Shown: piece after piece, positions 10,461-21,602 of the stretch
Layout: each line of letters starts with the position of its first letter
How positions within the stretch are numbered: the first letter of the stretch is position 1
NCBI GenBank assembly: GCA_022605405.1
Contig: JABYQQ010000015.1
Span: 124,001 to 188,000 of the forward strand
Reading direction: 5' to 3'
From: Earliella scabrosa
Taxonomy: Eukaryota; Basidiomycota; Agaricomycetes; Polyporales; Polyporaceae
DNA length: 64,000 bases
Program-made: the position numbers and the translations under genes
Notes under the pieces: model-generated
Told to the model about the DNA's origin: nothing
Seen by the model: the letters and a program-made list of their open reading frames with translations, nothing else
Database searches by the model: none

Positions 10461-11327
10461 ATGTCCGTCCTAGCACATCTGCTGCGTCCAGCAGCGGGTG
10501 CTCGCAGGGCATACTCCGTTTTCTCCAAGCCGGGAGGCGGCGGGTACTTCAATTCCTCCAAGTCCCCCAAGGTCGCACCTCCCTCCAGCAAGAAGGTCGA
10601 CTCATCGTCCAACACGAATCCTGATACCTCCTCGTCTCCCGCAAAGGACGAGTCGACGTCGCTTTCCTCCGGAGCACCCGCGAATGCGGACGCATCGCCC
10701 GCGCATACCCCCTCGCCACCGACGTACACGTTCAGCTCGTCATATGCACCTGTACATCCCCGTATCAGCGGGCAGGACCTCAGGCTGCACCAGTTCTTCT
10801 CTCTCCATAGACCTCTGCTCACGCTCCCCCAACCTGCATCGTCGCTCTTTGATTCGCACGCCTCGCTGTTCCCCACTGCTCCCCCTGCGGCACCCGAACC
10901 TTCCAGGTTTGGCAACCTCGAAGAGAACATCGAGGCGTCCCCGGAGGCCGATGCGGACGCCGCGCGCCAGCTGGCGAGGGCGATGGTCGTGAACCGGATT
11001 GGAGCTTCTCTCGCTTGGGAGGAAACTCTCCAGCGACTGGGTTTGGACGTGACGTCGGGACGGGCGGCGGAGGTCAGCCTGGCGGAGGCCGAGTTCGAGA
11101 TGTACATGGATAGCACGAAGAGGAAGCGCAGAAAGAAGATGAAGAAGCACAAGTGAGTGGTGCCGCCTATTGTTCGCCGCTAGCGGCATCGCTGACCCCG
11201 TTCTGTCCGTTTGCAGGCTGAAGAAGCGGAGACGCGTATGTGTCTCGTCGCCTCTCAGCGCGCGATGCCATGCTGACGTGTACTCTTCTAGCTGAACCGG
11301 GCACAGCGGATGAAGATTGGTCGGTGA
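10461..11327 (+). CDS. Mitochondrial small-subunit ribosomal protein mS38 (COX24 / AURKAIP1 family)
   Basis: Three exons (10461..11152, 11217..11235, 11292..11327) give 248 aa. The N-terminus MSVLAHLLRPAAGARRAYSV looks like a mitochondrial presequence. A long Ser/Pro-rich low-complexity region follows, then the C-terminal mS38 (DUF1713) signature: EMYMDSTKRKRRKKMKKHK, LKKRRRLNRAQRMKIGR. In yeast Cox24 and human AURKAIP1 this Lys/Arg-rich tail threads into the mitoribosome small subunit near the decoding region. The signature is split over three exons; the middle one is just 19 nt. A 284-aa open frame on the opposite strand is a shadow of this GC-rich gene. Confidence 0.88.
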
Positions 11328-12059
11328 TCGTAGAATACACAGCTCTTCTAGTTTCCTAGCTGGACTCCGAGCATGTCCAGCTGTACATTCACACCAGCCC
11401 GTAATCCACCGCTGATTCCTCTCACAAATCGATTATGTCGTGCGGTACAATGAGAAGACCGTGGGGCCGACGTGGCCGAGCTAAGTTGCTGGACATGCGT
11501 GGCAAATGGTGCGTCATGTCATTGCCTCTCTGTCGAAGTACTGCGGCGTCCGCCATTGTGGGTCTGATACAGTTAGTCGTTTCCCTAACGGACCCTGCCA
11601 GCCGTAGCGTTATTCGTGCAGTCGTTGTTGTCGGACCACTCTCGTACCTCGAGTCCGAATGATGGTCTGGGGGTTGCATATGCGACCTTTGCGCTGACAC
11701 TACGAGGGTCCCTGGGCTGTTCACATGTGTTCCGTGAATGATAATGCTCGACTCATATTGTCGTGCCGCGGAAGTATATGTCAAGTCCGCGGGCGTTGAC
11801 AACTGTAACCTGCCTATCTGGGCCTCCTCTGTGCGCGAGCCTTTCACAGTCTTCTCATCGGATCGCTGTACGCAGGGGATTCCATGCGATTTCTCCCGCA
11901 TCTGACTCCCCGCTAAGCGGCTGGCGCTGTCCACGGGCGACGCACGCACAGATTGTGTCTCCACGACCACGAGCGAGGTTATTGTCCTTCATTCGATCCC
12001 GGTAACCTATGGCGTTGCGGTAGCTTGATGACTGTCACAGCCACCGGTGGAAGGCGGCT
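11328..12059. other. Intergenic, nothing recognisable
   Basis: About 730 bp. A minus-strand frame of 182 codons (11422-11970) is open but shows no motif, no hydrophobic core pattern and no splice partner. I do not call it a gene. Confidence 0.4.
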
Positions 12060-12329
12060 CTATATGAGAGGGAGCATGCCTCGTTGGTAGTGATCCCATC
12101 CGCCATCTTTGTTCGCCGGCGCGGGCAACTTCCATTCCACCAACAAGGTTCGTCCCCAACTGCGCTCGAGCCCGAATATTGCTGATCCCGCCGGCTTCCC
12201 TAGCTTCTCAAACAGCATCTCGCGTCCCGACCCTAATAGCCACCCACCCCCAAATGGCATAAAGTTCATCCATTTTGCCTTCCTGGGTGCGCGGCCGCCC
12301 AATATTCCACAACAGATGATTCGACTCAA
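12060..12329 (-). pseudogene. Possible cytochrome P450 C-terminal relic
   Basis: The minus-strand frame reads ...APRKAKWMNFMPFGGGWLLG followed by SGREMLFEKLGKPAG and about 45 more residues to a stop. The block FGGGxxxxxG aligns with the P450 haem-binding consensus FGGGxxxCxGR, but the haem-ligand Cys position holds Gly. The distance to the stop fits a P450 C-terminus. No I-helix or ExxR block is visible in frame upstream, so if this is a P450 it is a fragment. The match could be chance. Confidence 0.32.
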
Positions 12330-12847
12330 CTACACCTCGTGCTGCGGTATGGTGTCCTCGACATCGCATAACTTCTAGTGAGTTCCTGTCAGCGTCCTCA
12401 CGAACTCTGTCCTCAAAAAGCCTTGCATGTGCGCGCGACCTTCCTTTTTCAGACCCGGTAGCCCTGCAAGGGCACCGCGCGAGCAGACGTGATTTCCTCT
12501 CAGAGACATTCCTTACAAATTCCCTAGACCGCCAAACCTTGTCGGCTCGCCCTGGCACACCGTCCAATGAATCGTCGGATGTCGGCGGCACAAATGCTGT
12601 GACGCGGTCCTTCCCCCCGCATGACTCGGCCGCGTCCGCGCGACTCTATCACGATACCATCTCTCCTTTTGGGCAAGACACTTCAGATGCGCCTTCTCAT
12701 TGGCCTCGGCCTGTGTACTTGCCATAGGTATGTGGTTGCGCTTCCGCAGTATCGTATAAAAGCCCCCCTTCCCTTCGCTCCTTGCTTCCCTCCCCATCCT
12801 TCCTTCACTTCCCCTCACACCCAAGAGTCTTCTACGACGTACGTGTC

Positions 12848-13773
12848 ATGTCCTATCGCCCTCTGGCGACCCAGCCTGTCCCTATCCCGGCGTCGGTGCG
12901 GTCTCGGAGGAGATCTCCGTCCCCTGCGCGCAGCGCGTACTCTCGGTCTTCTCGGGACGGCTCTGACTCCAGTCAGAGCCAAAGATGGTACTCCCCTCAT
13001 CACCGTCCAAGGAGCTCTGCCAGTCGGTCCAGCGGCGGGCACAGCTCCGACCTCATCTTCCCTATGGATCCCGAACGGGGCTCTACCTCGAGCTCGTCGG
13101 GGCACGGCTGCCCGGCGCTCCTCTATGACATTCCTCCCGAGAGCCGTGCCCCTTCTGGTAGCGCGCCGATGCCTGTCTGCTCCCGGTGTGGACGTCAATA
13201 TTATGGACAGGCGCCGACACAGAACCACAGCAGGTCCCATCGTAGCCAAACCCTTCTATGTCCATCATGCACTCTCCGAGACCGGCAGCTGGCACCGCAA
13301 CGATTGCCCGACGCCGACTTCTACGAGTCTGCTGGCTACCATCTTCAACGCAGCACACCCGAACGTCGTCCAGTGTCTCACAATTCACGACCTCGCCACG
13401 AAGTAGCCGATACCAGGAGCGGGAGACAGCGTGTGCAGAGTATGTCACCCGCTCATTGGTCATCCATATGAAGTGTTTATGTTACTCAGGTACTACCACC
13501 CACGTCTTCGGACGAGCGTTCCCTTCATACGGCGCCCCAACCACTGCATCAAACGCGTCGCAAACCTTCCCGCCCCCGCCTCATATCGATCAGTATGCGT
13601 TACCGCCCGCTACGCCTGTTGTAGGGTCCTACCCTCCTCAGTTCCACCTACCCCAGCTGATCACCCAGGTGCAGCAGCGCGCTGCCCCAGCCAACAATAT
13701 ATCCCGGCCTCGCACGGCCGATCCGTTTGGTGTCTCGTCCTACAACCGTATCGTCCATCACCGAAGGCAGTGA
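12848..13773 (+). CDS. Ser/Arg-rich protein with a CxxC-CxxC zinc-ribbon-like motif
   Basis: Two exons (12848..13439 and 13490..13773; intron gtatgt...ctcag) give 291 aa. Residues ~18-75 are rich in Ser, Arg and Pro. Around residues 115-155 is a CSRCGRQYYG ... LLCPSCTLRD pair of CxxC knuckles, which could bind zinc. The C-terminal third is Pro/Gln-rich (TFPPPPHIDQYALPPATPVV). I do not recognise a named family. The composition would fit a nuclear or RNA-associated protein, but there is no proof. The start is the ATG at 12848; a TATA-like tcgtataaaag lies about 95 bp upstream. Confidence 0.6.
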
Positions 13774-14125
13774 ATCATCGAACTCGCTGTCCACCGCACC
13801 GCCTTTCTCGACCGTCCTTGTCCGATCCGATGCTGTCCTTGGCTTTCATGCTTGCAACGTGTACCCTCTATGTTATGTGTACATGTACTGATGTTACACT
13901 CGTATCTCGCGTATGTGCCTGTTCCGGACATATGTAGCACTACCGTAGTACGCGGACTACTAGCCAACTTCGGACCATGTAGCCGCACAGAACGCATCCA
14001 TCGTCCATACCGATACCCGCAACAAGTACCAGTACTGTACTATATACCTTTACTGCATCGATCTAGTCCCCCTCTATGCTTACCCCCCACTCGATCCTTC
14101 TCGATATCTACGTAGAACCGACTCT
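13774..14125. other. Convergent 3' region
   Basis: A 352-bp gap between the ends of the Ser/Arg-rich gene (+) and the F-box gene (-). It has no coding signal and probably contains both 3' UTRs. Confidence 0.4.
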
Positions 14126-15346
14126 TCATGCCACTTCCACCGAGCACCCTTTGTCTCGTAGCGGCTGCGCAATGCGACCAAACTCTTCGTCCCCAATGAC
14201 CGCGCTCCAGTCGCCGTATAGCATAACCCGCTTGATAGCGGGGAACGTGGGCTGACAAAGCGCATCGAAGTGGCGTCCGAGATGCGCCCAGTACTCCGCG
14301 CTCCCGACGCGGAAGAACGAGTTCGGGTGCGCGTGCAGCCCGACGACTTTCAGCGACTCCATCGCGAGCGGCGGGTGACCGTCGCTTTCGCTTTCGTCGT
14401 CGCCCCCACCGACCAGAGGCGGGGATGCGGTGAAGTGCACGTAGTAGTTGAGCGCCTCGAGCTGCGGGCAGCCGACGAGGACGTGCGAGAGGAAGTCCTG
14501 GATGTAGAACTTGAGGCTGAGCCCGAGCTCAACGGTGCGGATCTGGGGGCCGAACGTCGTCCAGAACGGCCAGAAGATCTCCGCGTTCGCGATGTGGTCG
14601 AAGACGACATGGTGGAGGGCGGGGAGCGTGAAGCGGCAGATCTTGAGCAGGAAGAACGCGTTCACCCGCCGGAGGCGGAGCGTCGTGAGGCGCGCGAGGT
14701 GCACCGCCGGTGTGTTCAGGTAGCTCGCCCAGATCTCGCCCCCGACGGAGAGGTACTCGAGGTGCGGGGCGAGCCCGAGGACGTGTGGAAGTGAGTTGAT
14801 GCCGCCTGTGCGTGCAGCGTCGTTGTGATGCCACCAGTCGAGTCGCTTCAGCGACGGGAACGGAGGACAGGTGGTAGGGAACTCGTATGATAAGGGTTGG
14901 AGGGCGTCGGCGGTTCTCACAAGAACCTCAAGGGACGAGCATAGCTCGAGTAGGTCCAGGATGGACACTGGGGTAGGAGATGGTGTGACTGTGCTGGAAT
15001 ATGGGAGATGTGCTCTCCGGACAAGGTTGGCACACGGTGGGATCGAGGTGCCATCCTCCCAGTCTTGTCCAAAACGAAGCACCTGGCCTAGGGAGCGGTG
15101 GGCATAGGGTATCACGATGTCCTCGTATAGCAACGACGTTGTCCACTGTCGCCATTGTTTGCAAACGAGGACAAGGGCTCTCTTCGTGTAGCGAGTTTCA
15201 ACTGTCCCCACATTTAGGCTGACGGCGTCGAAGGGGTGGTACTCGGACGTAAAAAGGGCGTGTGTCCATGAATCGAGTGTAGCCCATCGGAATATCGCCA
15301 GCCACAACTCCGTTGGGAGAGAGGGAGTGACACTTGCATGTAGCAT
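14126..15346 (-). CDS. F-box protein
   Basis: A single exon of 406 codons plus stop if started at ATG 15346 (MLHASVTPSLPTELWLAIFR); an in-frame ATG at 15445 would add 33 residues. The N-terminus is an F-box (LPTELWLAIFRWAT...ALVLVCKQWRQWTTSLLYED), followed by leucine-rich strand/helix units (LTTLRLRRV, LEYLSVGGEI, PQLEALNYYV) typical of agaricomycete F-box proteins. F-box proteins bring substrates to SCF ubiquitin ligases through Skp1. The substrate is unknown. It lacks introns, unlike its neighbours, as is common in this expanded family. A 174-codon plus-strand frame inside it is a shadow. Confidence 0.85.
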   Translation of the reverse strand: MLHASVTPSLPTELWLAIFRWATLDSWTHALFTSEYHPFDAVSLNVGTVETRYTKRALVLVCKQWRQWTTSLLYEDIVIPYAHRSLGQVLRFGQDWEDGTSIPPCANLVRRAHLPYSSTVTPSPTPVSILDLLELCSSLEVLVRTADALQPLSYEFPTTCPPFPSLKRLDWWHHNDAARTGGINSLPHVLGLAPHLEYLSVGGEIWASYLNTPAVHLARLTTLRLRRVNAFFLLKICRFTLPALHHVVFDHIANAEIFWPFWTTFGPQIRTVELGLSLKFYIQDFLSHVLVGCPQLEALNYYVHFTASPPLVGGGDDESESDGHPPLAMESLKVVGLHAHPNSFFRVGSAEYWAHLGRHFDALCQPTFPAIKRVMLYGDWSAVIGDEEFGRIAQPLRDKGCSVEVA

Positions 15347-15566
15347 GGCTGGTCGGACAAGACAAAAGGTACCTCCGTAAGCGGACGGGCGACTCGGACA
15401 GCAGGTTAGGCGCCCATGGCCGGCGGCTCGGTCCGATGGTGACATCGTTGAGTGTCAAACATAACGGCTCGTAACCTCTGATGTGGCTAGATCAAGGCGT
15501 AGCCTGGCGTAGCGCGGGAGTAGCCCTGAGTGGCCCCCGATAGGGTTTGTCCTATTGAGATGCAAC

Positions 15567-17478
15567 CTATAGCGCAGATCCACATCGCCAAACACGGACG
15601 CCGCCTTTCCTCCGCTCATCGCCCTCCCACCCGTATTCCGCGCTCCAGACCTCCTTATAGCCCTGCTTGCTCAGCAAGTCCACCACACCCTCCTCCTCCA
15701 GCAGTGCTCCAAAGAGGACGAGGTTCTGGGGCCATTCATGCCGCCACGGATAGGGATTCGCCGTGGCCACTCCGGGAGCTGAGCGCGGTATCGGGGACGG
15801 CGGGAAGGAAGGGTCGACCTCTTTCGGGAAACGACTGGTCAAGTACTGGATCGGCGACTCGTAAAACACGTCGGTTTGATCTTTGTATTCGTCGACGTCT
15901 TGGCCCCTGTCAGAGAGAAAACCAGCCAAGTCAGCGCAATCCATCAACCCCGATGTTTCACGGACGCACTCCAGTGGTGGCTCGCAGCCCATTGCCCAGA
16001 GCGCCCCGTCGGTAGCAAGATCAGGTCGATGGAGATATGCCTGCCAGGGGGTAGAGTGGCAAGGCATGAGGAAGCCGATCGATGTGGAGCGGTCTGGCGG
16101 AAGATGGCGCAGATAGTGCATGACCTCGATCTGCGCTCGCTCGTGGAAGAGCGCGACGTAGACAATCCCCGGAAGAGACAGCGCAAGAAACCAGTGAGAC
16201 AGACTGATGCGTTTCATCAGGCTTTTATGAGGTGTGCTTTCGGGTAGAGAGTCTACGAGAGATTTCGCGGCAAGGATGTGCATCGCGGGCAGCAGGGGGT
16301 GAATGAATCGCCACTCCTTGTGGCCCGCAAGAGAGTAGATGGTGATTGTCCAGACGACTAGGCCGAGGAGAACTTTCAAAGGACCGTGGCTGGTCGGTCT
16401 TGTAGCTCGGTAGGCGCCCTCCAAGACCCACGGCACTGCAGGAGCGCACAGGATGGGAATCGCCTGAGTCAGGTAGTAGTGCCAAGGGCTTCTCCCGTAG
16501 AACAATGAGACCGCAGACGCGTTCGTCAGCAGGAAGTTGAGCGGGGTGAATGTCGTTTTCCCATAGTACATCGAGTCTAGCGAAACGATAGCCAAGAGAA
16601 CGGCTGACCTATGAATTTCATTGGAATCAATGTAGAGTTGGATAGGTGCTGAAACGCACCCGATAACGATGGTGTTCAATAGGACGAACAGGGCGTCATG
16701 CAGTTGTCTTCGGAGACGCCATAATAGCCACCCGAACATGTAAGTCCAGATGACAGCGTTGGTCGGTCGGACAGCGCACGCCAAGGCCGCCAAAGCTAAT
16801 GCCTTCGGCACCTCGTTCCTGCAATCAGTGAATCGCGCGCCTCTTTAGAATTAGATACAACAAGACCGTCACGACACTTACCTCCACGACGGCAACGCTA
16901 CATCCCAAGGAAAGTAGCTCAGCGCCATAGTTGTCAGAGATGTCTCTGCAGAGTTGGAGATTGAGCGTGATAGGGACAAGCCATGGAAGAACGCGGTGAG
17001 CGACAAGTAGAACTACGAAATGACGGGTCAGTCGGGCCTGCTCTGCTGCAGCAACACCAGCCGTCACCTACTGCCGCAGTCGTATATCGCTCGCCCACGA
17101 CCCGTCGTGTCAAACGGACCAGCCAGATGTCTGTTGCCGCCGCTATGATGCCGTGGAGTAGCTTAGGTCCCCATATCTGCAAGGGCATCCGGCTGTCAGT
17201 TTGACGACGTGATATCAGCACCACACATTTACCAGTGCAGCGGTATCATCAAAACGCAGAACTTTCAGAAGCCAATATACAGGAATGTTGAGCGCGGGAT
17301 ACACAATGCTCCGAATCGGCTTGGGCGCAAGCCATTCCCAGGTGAGCTGTCCGTAGCCAAACACGGCATGGTGCGCTACTTCGAGGCTTTGGAAGTACTC
17401 GTCGGGCTGGAAGAAAGTGCTTGTTGCAAGCGCTATGGCAACTCGGACCGAGATGGCCAGGACCGGACGATTGACCAT
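15567..17478 (-). CDS. GPI10: GPI mannosyltransferase III (Gpi10 / PIG-B)
   Basis: Four exons (17233..17478, 17072..17176, 16882..17012, 15567..16818) give 577 aa. The N-terminus has the GT-C glycosyltransferase loop FFQPDEYFQSLEVAHHAVFG and GQLTWEWLAPKPIRSIVYPA, the hallmark of the Alg9/PIG-B family. Many hydrophobic segments follow (ALALAALACAVRPTNAVIWT, HKEWRFIHPLLPAMHILAAK). The enzyme adds the third mannose (alpha-1,2, from dolichol-P-mannose) to the GPI precursor in the ER lumen. His is replaced by Gln in the usual HPDE-type motif (FQPDE), while the two acidic residues remain. The start at 17478 is short of a cytosolic leader; a small upstream exon is possible. No KKXX-type retention signal is seen at the C-terminus. 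Confidence 0.92.
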
Positions 17479-17758
17479 ACGACACTAGCGGATGTTGAAC
17501 AACGGTGGACGTTTGAGCTAGCGTTCCTGCTCCGAGCGCTGAACCATCTCGTCATGGGCGCCTAACAATTCTACGCGTCACGTCACGCCAACGAGGTGAG
17601 ACTCGAGCAAGGCGACATCGAACGCCATGATTGACCATGACAACGCTCAGCGTGCAGTGTAGTGCGACATAGCCCTAATGTACATGCTTGGTATCATGCA
17701 TAAATACTATCGATACATTGGCTCGATACTTGAACTAACATGCACTCTGACGAGACGA

Positions 17759-20108
17759 TCATGTTCTCTCCGCTAGAAACCTTGACACCTTCTTTCTGTC
17801 CACCGGCGTGGATGCTGCTGAGCGAGAAAATGCATCGGATTCGCGCACTTGCGACGCCACGATGGGTCTGCGCTCTAGGACGGAGGCACTGTGGGGCGCG
17901 GAGGGAGAAGGTGTTGCCGGTGATGGGACGCCAGGCGAGGTGGGCGAAGCTGGTGTCCCAACCACGGTGGACGAGGGGCTCAGGAAGGACGGGGAGTCAA
18001 TGATCGCAGAGTGAAATGCAGGGAATGGAGACAGTGTATCGGAACCAGCGGGACCGGGGAATGACGGTGACGGGACGACTCCTGGAGCTGGGAAAGATGG
18101 GGAGTCCACAATCATGCTGGGCATCTGCATGGGCTTCACAGATCCCGTTTGCGATGGACTCCTCGCGACGGGAGGGGTCTTCGTTGGAACGACGATAGGT
18201 GTGCCTCTTCTTGAAGGAAGCTTGGGCGAGGATCGTTCCACTACGGTGGTTGGGGTAGTAAGACCAGATCCTGGGGAGGCAGGGGGCGCAGATGACTCGG
18301 CTAGGGACATTTTGAATTGCGAAACTCTGGATGGCTTCGGCTGGGGCGCGTTGGAAGGACTGCACGCAGGCATATTTGATGTCGCTGTCGCAACGTCGTC
18401 CGAGCGAACCGTCTGAGGCGCAGATCCTTCCACGACTGTGGAGCTAAGGGGAATGCTGGGTCCAACATTCACGACATCACCTTTCGTCAGCATCTCTAAC
18501 ATCTCCTTCGCTCCTGGATCCATCTCATCGTCACTTTCATTCTCCGCGCCCCCAACGAGCTGATCGTTCTCGATTTTCCCTAACCTTACTGCCGCTTTCA
18601 GAGTAGATGACTGCGAAGCTGGGAGGATGGATCCACCAAGAGACTGAGAGGGGAGAGTCGATCGTGACGCCTTGAAGCGCGATGTGTTCGATTTTGGGGG
18701 AGATGACGCGAGTGTAGCTTCAAGCGGCACGACCTAGAGAAATGAGGCCATGAGTGTAGTCTCTCGACAACTCAGTGAATGACTTACTGGCTGGTCCCAT
18801 TCGTCTTCTCCGTGTTCGTGATTGCGCATTGCCGCTAAGGCCTCAGCGCCCACCGTCGCCCGCTTCTCATAGTACTCCAACGCAATTTCGCGTTGATGCT
18901 GAGCGAAGTCGTATGCGTCTATATCCCACTCGACTGGCTCACTGCTTTCCTGAACTCCGTAATCGCTCTCGTCGGAATCATCGTGCGATTGAGGTGGAGG
19001 GGGATTCTCGCTGTCGGATTGATCTGTGAGGATGAGTTCACCCTCGTCAGAATCAGCGGGTACGGGGGAGCCGGGTGCGGACTCGTCATCGGAATCCTTC
19101 TGGGAGGGCGGGGGAGGGGATTTGGGACCGCGAGGAACACGCCCAGGAACGCGCTCAACGACGTTCATGCGCATCGGACCTTGATTCATCTGCGCCTTCG
19201 TGAGCAACGAGCTCTTGCCGGTCTGCAGGGTGGCCGGAGAGACGTCTCCCCAATCAAACGGAGGAGGCATGGGTACGCTATTCGCGGGCTGGTATTCGTG
19301 ATCGGGAGGAAGGTCGGCGAAAGTGACGCTCTTTTTGGGCTTGAGTTTCCTACGCTCTTCGCGAGCCTGTTTCTCCGCCTCCTCGAGCGCAGCCTTCTCC
19401 TTCTCCTCCTGTTCACGTGCGACAACGATATTGCGGAGAAGCGCCTTGCCCATTTTCTTCTGCATCTCCCTCGCCTTCTTCAGTGCGTCCATCTCCGCTT
19501 CCGCTGCCTGCTTGCGCTTCTCGAGTTCAGCCTGGAAGCGTTCGCGCTCCTCCTGCTCGTCTTGTTCCTGCTGAACGCGCTCCTCCTCCTCGAGTATATC
19601 CAGAATGCGATCGCGTTCCGCGCGTCTTCGCGCTATCTCCGCAGGGGACAGAGCCCATAGCGGGATGAGGTCGGGGTCATTAGACGGCGGGATCGCTCCA
19701 ACGTAAGGCGATGGCCCTTCTCCAGTGGCTGGCACAGGTTCAACGATATCGATGATCGGGAGACCCTCTTCGTTCACCAGCTACAGGGTCTGATGTGTTC
19801 GACGCGGTTCAGACGCGGAATCGGGTGGACATACCTCACCCTTCTCGTTACGCTGAGACGTGTCTGGCATCGCATCTTGGCCGAGAAGTTCTCCCAGCTT
19901 GTCTGATAATCTCCGGACCTGGTCCGGGGCGAGCTTGTCTGCCCCGCTGGGCTCTGCACCTGGCGCAAGCGAGTCGAGGAGCGCCTGGAGGGCTGTCGGC
20001 GTAGCGAGCCGTCAGATGTGGCAGTCATGAGGGAGCGCCGAGCATCGCACCTTCCGCACGGCTTTCGCTCAGACTCTTCGCAGATCCGGCTGCGGACGAG
20101 CTCGCCAT
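17759..20108 (-). CDS. DUF3835 protein related to URI / Bud27
   Basis: Four exons (20051..20108, 19835..19992, 18788..19780, 17759..18733) give 727 aa. Visible parts: a short helical N-terminus (ALQALLDSL...VRRLSDKLGELLG), the block NEEGLPIIDIVEP, a long charged coiled coil (about residues 110-220, Glu/Lys/Arg/Gln-rich), acidic Ser/Asp stretches, and a Pro/Ser-rich tail ending RKKVSRFLAERT, which resembles the C-terminal DUF3835 box of fungal Bud27/URI proteins. URI proteins are prefoldin-like cochaperones linked to RNA polymerase assembly. A full prefoldin domain is not obvious here, so the assignment to URI is tentative. It is head-to-head with PNO1, with 208 bp between the starts. Confidence 0.72.
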
Positions 20109-20316
20109 TTTGAATGATGCTGGAGACGACCGAGAGTCGAGTCCGACGGCACGGAATGTGAGTGTTGGCTGTGAACGGGGAGCACGCCTCCTGCACAGGT
20201 TGGCCCGCTGCATGACCTGCCCGGCATATGCCGGCTGCAGAATTTCTGCAGACGCCCAGACTGCATCTGTGCTTCACCACTTCTCCATCTCTCCGAGTCT
20301 CTCTCCCGCTGTCGCC
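20109..20316. promoter_or_regulatory. Short bidirectional promoter, DUF3835 gene / PNO1
   Basis: Only 208 bp separate the two ATGs, so both promoters and 5' UTRs must share this DNA. No TATA box is evident. The arrangement fits a bidirectional housekeeping promoter. Confidence 0.5.
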
Positions 20317-21397
20317 ATGGTTGTCCTACACACGCAAGCCAGCACGTCTGAGGTGAAGCACAAGAAGAACCGTCGGAAGATGGCGAAGAAGCCGGCGCGA
20401 ACCGTGCCTGCAGAGGGCGCGGAAGGTGCAGCAGAGGACTCGGAGGACCTGGAGATGGATGAGCAACCCTCTGCGGAGGCCGCTGCAGAAAACACAACCG
20501 AGCCACCCCCGGAGACTAACTGGAACGATGGCGACGACGAAGTCATGATCGACGCAGACACTGCTACCCCACCACAAACCGACGCTCCCGCATTCCCTCC
20601 CCTCCCCGCATCCGCGCAGAGAAGCACACTCAAGTCCGAGATCCGCAGAATACCCATACCCCCGCATCGCATGACACCGTTGAAGAAGGACTGGGTGAAC
20701 ATTTTCTCGCCGCTCACGGAGATACTGCAGCTGCAAGTACGCATGAATATCCAGAGGAAGTGCGTGGAGATCCGAGTGAGCTTTTCCTTGATCTGGGGAC
20801 CTAGGATGGCACAGTGACCGTCTGCCTAGACATCCAAGCACACGAAAGACATTGGTGCTATCCAGAAGGGAGCAGACTTCGTGAAGGCGTATGCCTTGGG
20901 TTTCGACGTGAATGTGAGTTGAATATATGGCGGTATGCAACACCGCCTACAGCATTTGCCTGTAGGATGCCATCGCTCTCCTCCGGTTGGACGACCTCTA
21001 CCTCGACTCCTTTGAGATCAAGGATGTGAAGACACTGCACGGAGATCACTTGTCTCGTGCCATCGGTATGTCCATAGCGTCCCATCTGTCCCACATAATA
21101 GGCTTAGTCTCTATTCCAGGTCGCATTGCGGGCCAGGATGGCAAGACAAAATTCACCATCGAAAACGCAAGCCGAACCCGTATCGTGCTTGCTGATACGT
21201 ACGTCCTCCCTCGCAGTGATTTTCCTTGACCATAACTCAGGCCACATCTCTCCAGCAAAATTCACATCATGGGCTCGTTCCAGAATATCAAAATCGCCCG
21301 CGACGCGATCGTGTCGCTCATCCTCGGTTCACCACCTGGGAAGGTGTACGCTGGTCTCCGAACGGTCAGCGCGCGCATGCGGCAGAGGGCGCTCTAA
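20317..21397 (+). CDS. PNO1: Pre-rRNA processing KH protein Pno1/Dim2
   Basis: Five exons (20317..20775, 20830..20913, 20966..21065, 21120..21198, 21256..21397) give 287 aa. The first ~110 residues are charged and low-complexity. The conserved core is [100 protein letters not shown] and [20 protein letters not shown], i.e. the two KH-like domains of Pno1/Dim2. This factor works in the nucleolus on pre-40S particles, helps Dim1 and Nob1, and holds the 3' end of 18S rRNA. The last intron uses the acceptor ctctccag at 21255, not the nearer ctcag, as judged by frame. Confidence 0.95.
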
Positions 21398-21602
21398 GTC
21401 GAGGCTGCTGCTTCGTTGGGATTGATGTACTGTACGCTGGAATGTAGCATATGTGCGCTGCCGAGTGTGTTCACACAACACCCCCCAGGACTATGAACAC
21501 GTTGGGAACGGAATGCTGACACTAATCCGGAACGAGTCCAATAGAGAATGAATCAACATAGTACAGAATGCGCACGGAAGATATGGGAATCCGGGTCAGA
21601 CA

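Noticed and set aside
10298..11152. 284-codon open frame on the minus strand
   Set aside because: It is fully antisense to mS38, which has a diagnostic C-terminus and proper splicing; GC-rich third positions keep the opposite strand open.
11422..11970. 182-codon minus-strand frame in an intergenic gap
   Set aside because: No motif, no splice partner, and codon use does not resemble neighbouring genes by eye.
14270..14794. 174-codon plus-strand frame rich in Arg and Glu
   Set aside because: Shadow of the F-box gene; no domain and abnormal composition.
18893..19660. 255-codon plus-strand frame with long Leu-rich runs
   Set aside because: The Leu runs are the antisense of the Glu/Lys coiled coil of the DUF3835 protein.
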